Source of the DNA: Syntrophomonadaceae bacterium
Lineage (GTDB): Bacteria; Bacillota; Dethiobacteria; DTU022
Assembly: GCA_007126465.1 (NCBI GenBank)
Contig: SLBE01000059.1
Location: forward strand, 1-10,826
Direction of reading: 5' to 3'
DNA length: 10,826 nt
The number at the start of each line of letters is the position of its first letter. Positions within the stretch are counted from its first letter, which is position 1. The translations under genes were made by a program, and so were the position numbers. The notes beneath the pieces are model-generated. The model searched no databases. It was given only the letters and a program-made list of their open reading frames with translations, and had not been told where the DNA came from. Below are positions 5,586 to 10,826 of this stretch, piece after piece.

Positions 5586-6356
5586 CTAAACAACCACTGC
5601 TTCTTTATATACAGGCACAATCACCGGCAAATCAGGATATTCCCGGACAACTTTATCAACAAATGAAGTTGTATCTACCGATCTTGATATCGGTGGAAAA
5701 GCATCATCAAAATGATGCAGGTAAAGGGCTTTCGGTTTTAAGCGTTCGATAAACTGCGGCGCGTAGCTATTCAGGTCGCTGCGACCCTGAAAAGGCAGTG
5801 TCAGCAGGTCCGGGTCGACAGGGTAATTTTCTGACCCCTCCAGGTTAAGGCTGCCCATGTGCAGCACAGTCTTTCCATCTGCTACTATCCTGTAAACTAA
5901 CACTTCCCCTTCCGGGTAGAGCTTGCTTTCCTTAAGCAGCATTCTCAAAGCTGTGAAATTACTCAGGCACCGTCTGCTAATCAGGGTTTTAATAATCAGG
6001 GGTAAATCAAAGCGAATGTGCACTCCCTTATAAACTGTTATTTCAAAGGGCCCTTTTTCAAACTTATCGCCGGGCTTGATAATAACTACCCGGTTTTCGG
6101 GTACCCCTTCCCTGTATAGGCTTTCTGCTGCTGTTTTACAGCTGTAAACCATTGATTCCCCGGCCTGCATCACCTGCGGTACATGCATGAGATGGTCAAA
6201 GTGGCCATGGGTAATAAAAATATCACCCAGTGCAGCAAGCTCCTCAACAGAAGGTGCAGGCAGCTTGCTGTTCAGCGGTAGGAAAGGGTCAAATAGAATT
6301 GATTCATCACCACTGGAAAAGGAAAGGGTTGCAGTGCCAAACCATTTTATTTTCAT
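5586..6356 (-). CDS. Metallo-beta-lactamase-fold hydrolase, UlaG-like, variant metal site
   Basis: A 256-residue MBL-fold protein of the small UlaG-like type, beginning MKIKWFGTATLSF with the LFDPF strand near residue 21. The main metal motif H-x-H-x-D-H is intact as HGHFDH (H50, H52, D54, H55). The next His of the fold is probably H113 (GVHIRFD), or H166 in LHMGSLN. In that last segment the usual G-D that supplies the metal-bridging Asp reads G-S (S169). A terminal His is present at 214-215 (LYLHHFDD). Members hydrolyse phosphoesters, lactones or similar bonds; no substrate can be named here. It appears cytosolic, with no signal peptide. The ATG has only a weak, distant GGGGA (6368-6372) upstream, so expression may be low. 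It is divergent from the DUF885 gene and convergent with the channel gene. Confidence 0.85.
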   Translation of the reverse strand: MKIKWFGTATLSFSSGDESILFDPFLPLNSKLPAPSVEELAALGDIFITHGHFDHLMHVPQVMQAGESMVYSCKTAAESLYREGVPENRVVIIKPGDKFEKGPFEITVYKGVHIRFDLPLIIKTLISRRCLSNFTALRMLLKESKLYPEGEVLVYRIVADGKTVLHMGSLNLEGSENYPVDPDLLTLPFQGRSDLNSYAPQFIERLKPKALYLHHFDDAFPPISRSVDTTSFVDKVVREYPDLPVIVPVYKEAVVV

Positions 6357-6411
6357 ATAGTTTTAATTCCCCATGAATGAATGATTTCCTGCCTGAAACC
6401 ATCAGGGTAGC

Positions 6412-6441
6412 TTGACCGGCAAAAGAACAGCATAGTATTAT
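6412..6441 (+). promoter_or_regulatory. Putative promoter of the DUF885 gene
   Basis: TTGACC (6412-6417) and TATTAT (6436-6441) are separated by 18 nt within the 215-nt divergent spacer. Transcription would start near 6448, leaving a leader of roughly 120 nt. On the opposite strand the overlapping bases 6442-6437 read TATAAT, which could be the -10 box of the hydrolase gene, though no good -35 is seen for it. Confidence 0.45.
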
Positions 6442-6557
6442 AACCCCAGCAGAAAAGTAAATCCTTATCTTTAGAAGTCGGATATGCATAAAAATTTCCA
6501 GCATCAAACAATCGAGTGTTAATACTTCTAAGGCAAGGTTATCAATAGTAAAAATTT

Positions 6558-6563
6558 GGGGAG
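6558..6563 (+). promoter_or_regulatory. Ribosome binding site that sets the DUF885 start at TTG 6572
   Basis: GGGGAG lies 8 nt before TTG at 6572. The longest frame would start at GTG 6563, but this site overlaps that codon and cannot serve it. Confidence 0.6.
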
Positions 6564-6571
6564 TGAAAATT

Positions 6572-8197
6572 TTGTCTGTACCGGAAAAGAATTTTAATGA
6601 ATTAACTGAGAGGTTTTTTGAATGGTACTGGGAGAACCATCCAGTAGATGCTACAGCAGTAGGAGATCACCGCTATGATCACCGTTTACCGGATTTTACT
6701 GCAGAAGGGATATCGAAACGTAACCAAACTGTACAAAGCTTTTTAAAAGAGTTAAAGGAAATTCCAGGAGATAATTTGCCCTTGGATACCCGGGTGGATT
6801 ATAAATTGCTGCACTCTATGCTTAAAAAAATGGATAGGGAACAAAACGAATTAAAGCACTACCAGACCAAGCCTGAAAGCTATACAGCCTCTGGTTTGAA
6901 CGGTGTTTACTATCTGGTAATCCGTAACTTTGCTCCGCTGGAAGAAAGAATGGAATCAATTAAAGCCAGGCTGAAGGAGTTTCCCCGGTTTCTGGCCGAA
7001 GGCCGCGAGCAATTAGATAATCCGCCCCGGGTGTTCGTGGAAACCGAACTATTAAGCATGCCCGGGACGATCGGCTTTTTTAGCCATGTCCTGCCCAACC
7101 TGGCAGAAAAGACACCAGCTTTAAAAGAGGAAATTGTTCAGGGTTGCCGCCAGGTGGTAGATGCCCTGAACCAGTTTCGTGAATTCCTGGAAAGCATCCG
7201 GGATTATACCTCTGGCGATTATGCAGTAGGTGAAAACGTATTTGAAAGAATGTTAAAAGAAGATCATTTTCTGGACTGTAACTGTGAAACTCTCCTCGAG
7301 AAAGGCAGGGAACTCGTCGAGGAAACGCGAAAAGAGATGGAAAAAGTAGCTGAGGGAATAGACCCTGACAAGCACTTTGAAGAGATTATCAATGATACCA
7401 AGAAAGCACACCCTTCAGAAGAAGACCTGCTGGATTATTACCGCCGGGAAAGTGAAAAGGTAAAAGAATTTGTCCGCCAAAAAAATCTGGTCGACATTCC
7501 TGCAGGAGACCTGGTTATTGAAGAAACACCAGAGCCGTTCAGGCCGATTATTCCGTATGCCGCCTATTTAGACCCGGCTCCACTGGAAGAAGAACAGACG
7601 GGAAGATTTTTCTTGACACCGGTGGATCCTGGCAAAGAAACTGCAGTAAAAGAAGCCCAGCTGGGAGAGCACAGTTACTACTCGATCCCCCTGATTGTTC
7701 TCCATGAAGGCTATCCCGGCCATCATCTCCAGCTGTGTTATGCAAACCGGGCGTCATCCCTGCTGAAAAAAATTGCCAATAGCAATCTTTTCATAGAAGG
7801 CTGGGCCTTTTACTGCGAACAGTTGATGGAACAGCAGGGCTATTTAAAAGATCCCCGGAATCGCCTGCACCGGTTGAAGGACCAGCTGTGGCGAGCCTGC
7901 CGCATAGTAGTCGATGTAAGCTTACATGCCCGTAAAATGACTTTCGATCAGGCCGTAGATTACATGGAAAAAGTAGCTCTGCTGGAGAGAAACAGCGCTA
8001 TTACCGAGGTTCGTCGCTATACAGCTACCCCCACCCAACCGATGAGCTATCTTATCGGCAAACTGGAGATTTTAAAGATTGTTGAAGAATATCGAAGGAA
8101 AAAAGGAAAAGATTTTAACTTAAAACAATTCCACCATGATCTGTTGAGCTATGGTTCCCTTCCACCCGAATTGATCCGGGAACTGCTGTTTTCATAA
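6572..8197 (+). CDS. DUF885 family protein, putative zinc metallopeptidase
   Basis: A 541-residue protein (544 if the GTG at 6563 is used). The family mark is HEGYPGHH at residues 378-385, a metal-binding motif related in layout to H-E-x-x-H sites, followed by EGWAFYCEQL (E409 onward), which probably supplies a third ligand. The C-terminal segment with LWRACRIVVDVSLH, the TATPTQPMSYLIGKLEI stretch and a helical tail is typical of DUF885. The N-terminal part (FFEWYWENHPVDATAVGDHRYD) also matches family style. Most of the protein is helical and charged. Many DUF885 proteins are exported lipoproteins; this one has no signal peptide and should be cytosolic. Function is poorly established in the family; peptidase activity is inferred from the motif. 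Length is usual and the gene looks intact, ending in two consecutive TAA stops. Confidence 0.88.
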   Translation: MSVPEKNFNELTERFFEWYWENHPVDATAVGDHRYDHRLPDFTAEGISKRNQTVQSFLKELKEIPGDNLPLDTRVDYKLLHSMLKKMDREQNELKHYQTKPESYTASGLNGVYYLVIRNFAPLEERMESIKARLKEFPRFLAEGREQLDNPPRVFVETELLSMPGTIGFFSHVLPNLAEKTPALKEEIVQGCRQVVDALNQFREFLESIRDYTSGDYAVGENVFERMLKEDHFLDCNCETLLEKGRELVEETRKEMEKVAEGIDPDKHFEEIINDTKKAHPSEEDLLDYYRRESEKVKEFVRQKNLVDIPAGDLVIEETPEPFRPIIPYAAYLDPAPLEEEQTGRFFLTPVDPGKETAVKEAQLGEHSYYSIPLIVLHEGYPGHHLQLCYANRASSLLKKIANSNLFIEGWAFYCEQLMEQQGYLKDPRNRLHRLKDQLWRACRIVVDVSLHARKMTFDQAVDYMEKVALLERNSAITEVRRYTATPTQPMSYLIGKLEILKIVEEYRRKKGKDFNLKQFHHDLLSYGSLPPELIRELLFS

Positions 8198-8342
8198 TAA
8201 AAGTATACGTAGATCTAGTACAATCCCCGTATATTCAGTTCTACTTACTTGTTTCTTTTATAGAAGTGCTGATTAATATCTCTGTCTCTACTAAAGATAA
8301 TTTTTAAGGTTAATGGGGATATAATTTTAGGGCCGGTCAGGG

Positions 8343-8348
8343 TATAAT
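8343..8348 (+). promoter_or_regulatory. Possible -10 box of the beta-lactamase-like gene
   Basis: A perfect TATAAT lies 42 nt before the preferred GTG start; a second TATAAT is at 8320-8325. Neither has a recognisable -35 at 16-18 nt. If the 8343 box is used, transcription starts near 8355, leaving only about 6 nt before the ATG at 8361, which favours the GTG at 8391. The rest of the 193-nt spacer from 8198 holds no gene and no clear terminator. Confidence 0.3.
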
Positions 8349-8375
8349 AACAGCGTAAACATGGCGTGCTTCTTG

Positions 8376-8383
8376 AAAGGTGA
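8376..8383 (+). promoter_or_regulatory. Ribosome binding site that sets the start at GTG 8391
   Basis: AAAGGTGA ends 7 nt before GTG 8391. The in-frame ATG at 8361 has no purine-rich site upstream (preceded by cagcgtaaac). Confidence 0.65.
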
Positions 8384-8390
8384 ATTATTC

Positions 8391-10301
8391 GTGGCCATTC
8401 GAAATAGCATTTATTCTTGCTTGAGAACATTATTACTTCTTATTTTAATTCTTCTTCCGATGAATTCTGTATCGGCAAAAACAACCCCAATTCTTAGTCC
8501 TGAAGAGCTGCATCACTTTGCCGATCAGTTCTTTACCGAAGCACAAATGGATAAAAAATTTCCCGGAGCTGCCCTGGCCATTGTTAAAGATGGTAAAATT
8601 GCTTTTTCCAGGGGTTATGGATATGCAGATCTTGATAATAGGACTCCGGTTAATGCTGACCAGACTGTATTCTTTGTTGAATCTGTGTCGAAGAGTTTTA
8701 CAGCCACGGCTATCATGCAGCTGGCAGAAAAAGACCTGTTCGACCTGCATGCTGATGTAAATGAGTACCTGGTAAGCTTTCAGTTGGAACCTGCTTTTCC
8801 AAAACCGGTCACCGTTGCTGATTTGTTAATGCATACCGGAGGCTTTGATGATACCGATATCGGCGCTTATGCCAAAACAGAAGATGAAGTGATCCCTTTA
8901 AAGGATTACGTTAAAAACCATCTGCCTTTGCGGGTCCTGCCTCCGGGTGAAGTTGTCAGCTACTCGAATCATGGCTATGCCCTGGCCGGCTTACTGGTTG
9001 AAGAGATTACATTGATGAAATTTGCCGATTACATGGAAGAAGAAATATTGAAGCCGCTTGATATGAATAACAGCAGTTTCATCCTTTCCCCTGAAATGGA
9101 AAACCACCTGGCCCGCCCCTATTTGCCGCAAAACGATTCCTACATCCCCGGTATATTTCTTTTTCACAACTATTCACCTGCCGGAGGATTAAAAGCAACT
9201 GCCCGTGATATGGCAAACTTTATAATTGCTCATCTTGAAAATGGAAAACATAATGGATACCAATTACTGCAGGAAAACACCATCAAAGAAATGCACCGCC
9301 GTCAATTCACCCACCATGACAAACTGCCCGGCTGGGTCTTCGGGTTTTACGAAAGTTACATTAACGGTTATCACTGCCTGGTTCACGGCGGCTCAAACCG
9401 CCTTGGACATTCCAGCCTGCTCTTCATGCTGCCAGATGAGAATTTCGGTTATTTCCTGTCCCTTAACACCTTTAACCTTGACCTACATGACCAATTTCAG
9501 GCGGAACTTATGGATAAGTTTTATCCGGAGATAGCAGAATCCAGGTTGCCGCAGGTGGCGCTTGACTCCGACGAGCAGTTAAATAAGTATTCCGGATACT
9601 ACTTTTCAACCCGTCAGGCCAGAAATTCAATTGAAAAAATTATGCTGCTCCTGGGACAGCTTCAGGTCAGGTCAGAAGCGGGTAAATTAACTGTGATTTA
9701 TCCCCAGGGTGAAGATGCCCCCGGCGAATGGGTAAAAGTCGGCCCGCTGTTATTTCAAAATACCGGTAACGGCAGCCTCATGGCCTTCAGGGAAAATGGA
9801 AAAGGGCAGGTGACCCACCTTTTTATAGACAATCAAGCATATGAAAGATTACCCTGGTATACTGCGGCGTCATTGCAGGTCGCAGGATTAATTCTTTCGG
9901 TTATAGTCTTTTTATCTGCAGCAACCATCTGGCCCTTTACCTGCCTCCGGAAAAGCTACCTGCAGGATAGGCTGAAAGCAGAAAAAACCGGCCTCTACCT
10001 GGCCTGGGCACTTGCCGCGGCCAACCTTATCTTCCTGGTCAGCCTGGCGGTTATCTTTTTAAATTACCAGGTTGAGCTGGCCTTCGGCATGCCGGGTCTG
10101 CTGAAATTATTACTCCTGGTCCCTTATGCAATTTTTATTTTAACCGCCACTGTTCTTTTCTATGCTGCGAAAATATTGGTAGAAAAAAGATTAACTCTCT
10201 TCTGCAGGATCCATTTAACAATTACGGCCCTCTGCTCTACCGGGTTTATATACTTTCTCTATTTCTGGAACCTGATGGGATTCTACAATGGTTACAGGTA
10301 A
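8391..10301 (+). CDS. Exported serine beta-lactamase/PBP-like hydrolase with C-terminal membrane domain
   Basis: From GTG 8391 the protein has 636 residues. It opens with a signal peptide: basic MAIRNS, a leucine-rich core, and a likely cut after VSA near residue 29. The class C beta-lactamase/PBP-like domain follows, with the nucleophile motif S-V-S-K (S98, K101), the second motif Y-S-N (191-193) and H-G-G (332-334) in the place of K-T-G. Residues about 385-490 form a strand-rich linker domain, as often follows this fold. Four hydrophobic helices end the protein (about 494-516, 537-558, 570-592, 605-627). The catalytic domain should lie outside the membrane, anchored by this tail. Family members act as D-Ala-D-Ala carboxypeptidases, D-aminopeptidases or esterases; the substrate here is unknown and antibiotic resistance should not be assumed. 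The ATG at 8361 would add ten residues. Confidence 0.88.
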   Translation: MAIRNSIYSCLRTLLLLILILLPMNSVSAKTTPILSPEELHHFADQFFTEAQMDKKFPGAALAIVKDGKIAFSRGYGYADLDNRTPVNADQTVFFVESVSKSFTATAIMQLAEKDLFDLHADVNEYLVSFQLEPAFPKPVTVADLLMHTGGFDDTDIGAYAKTEDEVIPLKDYVKNHLPLRVLPPGEVVSYSNHGYALAGLLVEEITLMKFADYMEEEILKPLDMNNSSFILSPEMENHLARPYLPQNDSYIPGIFLFHNYSPAGGLKATARDMANFIIAHLENGKHNGYQLLQENTIKEMHRRQFTHHDKLPGWVFGFYESYINGYHCLVHGGSNRLGHSSLLFMLPDENFGYFLSLNTFNLDLHDQFQAELMDKFYPEIAESRLPQVALDSDEQLNKYSGYYFSTRQARNSIEKIMLLLGQLQVRSEAGKLTVIYPQGEDAPGEWVKVGPLLFQNTGNGSLMAFRENGKGQVTHLFIDNQAYERLPWYTAASLQVAGLILSVIVFLSAATIWPFTCLRKSYLQDRLKAEKTGLYLAWALAAANLIFLVSLAVIFLNYQVELAFGMPGLLKLLLLVPYAIFILTATVLFYAAKILVEKRLTLFCRIHLTITALCSTGFIYFLYFWNLMGFYNGYR

Positions 10302-10386
10302 ATAAAAATCCGGTATAGAATCATACTTAAGGACGATCGAAAATCCACCCCCGGGACCTTTGTCTGCCCTAAAGCCGGTGGTAACC

Positions 10387-10422
10387 TATAATCAGCAGCG
10401 GCGGCAAATATACAGGCGCCGC
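10387..10422 (+). promoter_or_regulatory. Possible -10 box and 5' hairpin before the LiaF-like gene
   Basis: TATAAT at 10387-10392 has no good -35 (TTGTCT at 10360 is 21 nt away). Transcription from it would begin near 10399, at a perfect 6-bp GC inverted repeat, GCGGCG (10398-10403) and CGCCGC (10417-10422), with a 13-nt loop. No T-run follows, so this is not an intrinsic terminator. The remaining spacer from 10302 shows no gene. Confidence 0.25.
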
Positions 10423-10449
10423 GAGTTAAAAAAGAAAGAGGTTGGAACA

Positions 10450-10826
10450 ATGAAACAACGTATCTGGGGATTTATCCTGCTGGTTTTAGGTATACTGGTA
10501 TTTTTTCAGGTAACCGAAATTTACAACTTCGGTCTCGCTTTCTGGCCGGTGGTCCTGCTGCTCCTGGGTATAGCAATTCTCTGGGAGAGCATCGGCTTCG
10601 GCATCACTTCCTGGTTTTTACTGGGCCTGGGATTGTGGGTTGGCGGCATCGGTTTGTTCGGCATTCTTTCCAATGCCGGGGTAACCGAGCTAACAGGCGG
10701 AGATTTGGCCCGCTTTGGGTGGCCAATAATCCTTGTGGCAATCGGCCTTTCAATATTGATCGGTGATCGGCCGTGGGTAAAAGGACGATTCTTCTTTGGC
10801 AAAGATAAAAAAGATTGGGCCTCACA
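10450..10826 (+). CDS. LiaF-like transmembrane protein, N-terminal part (cut by window edge)
   Basis: The frame is open from the ATG to the right edge, 125 full codons, with no stop. GAGG (10438-10441) lies 8 nt before the start. The product has four closely packed hydrophobic segments (about residues 5-20, 28-46, 51-73, 86-104), opening MKQRIWGFILLVLGILVFFQ with the FGLAFWPVVLLLLGI and FGWPIILVAIGLSILIG repeats. This W-P-containing pattern is that of the LiaI/LiaF-like membrane region (DUF5668 type), followed by a basic cytoplasmic segment (RPWVKGRFFFGKDKK). In LiaF proteins a soluble C-terminal domain follows and the protein modulates a LiaRS-type envelope-stress two-component system; whether that domain and those partners exist lies beyond this window. 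The preceding envelope hydrolase fits a surface role. Stand-alone four-helix proteins of this kind also occur. Confidence 0.75.
   Translation, partial: MKQRIWGFILLVLGILVFFQVTEIYNFGLAFWPVVLLLLGIAILWESIGFGITSWFLLGLGLWVGGIGLFGILSNAGVTELTGGDLARFGWPIILVAIGLSILIGDRPWVKGRFFFGKDKKDWAS

Noticed and set aside
8204..8233. Inverted repeat TATACG...CGTATA after the DUF885 gene as a terminator or operator.
   Set aside because: It is short and AT-rich with a long loop and no T-run; chance pairing is likely.
10521..10825. Two minus-strand open frames at the right edge.
   Set aside because: They are antisense to the LiaF-like membrane gene, which has a good start, ribosome binding site and clear helix pattern.

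Overview
The window looks like chromosomal DNA from a low-to-medium GC Firmicute, most likely an anaerobic Clostridia-type bacterium. This is inferred from strong purine-rich Shine-Dalgarno sites, frequent GTG/TTG starts, near-consensus sigma-A promoters, a CsoR-type copper operator and a LiaF-like gene. There is no rRNA, tRNA, CRISPR array, insertion sequence or phage gene, and no intergenic stretch exceeds about 230 bp. The genus cannot be named from the sequence.

Left edge (1-430, minus strand): a copper-response operon. A TTGACA-N18-TATAAT promoter carries a CsoR-like operator palindrome inside its spacer and drives copZ (copper chaperone), then a YHS-type reading frame that runs off the left edge and is probably the start of a copper ATPase or a small YHS protein.

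499-2709 (plus strand): a two-gene sulfur amino acid operon. A cystathionine beta-synthase-type PLP enzyme overlaps a cystathionine gamma-lyase/synthase-type PLP enzyme by 11 nt. Together they would convert homocysteine to cysteine (reverse transsulfuration).

2845-4995 (plus strand): a divergent class III aminotransferase with a four-cysteine insert and an Asn where PLP-binding Asp is expected. It is followed by an unrecognised polytopic membrane protein that appears to start at a rare ATT codon behind a strong ribosome binding site.

5076-6356: a minimal two-helix potassium channel (plus) converges on a metallo-beta-lactamase-fold hydrolase (minus) whose usual metal-bridging Asp is Ser.

6412-10826 (plus strand): a DUF885 putative metallopeptidase (probable TTG start), an exported serine beta-lactamase/PBP-like protein with four C-terminal membrane helices (probable GTG start), and the 5' part of a LiaF-like membrane protein cut by the right edge. 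The last two both point to the cell envelope, but each has its own upstream spacer and no shared operon is shown.

I found no clearly new multi-gene system. The observations most worth following are the unusual aminotransferase, its neighbour with the ATT start, and the variant metal site of the hydrolase.
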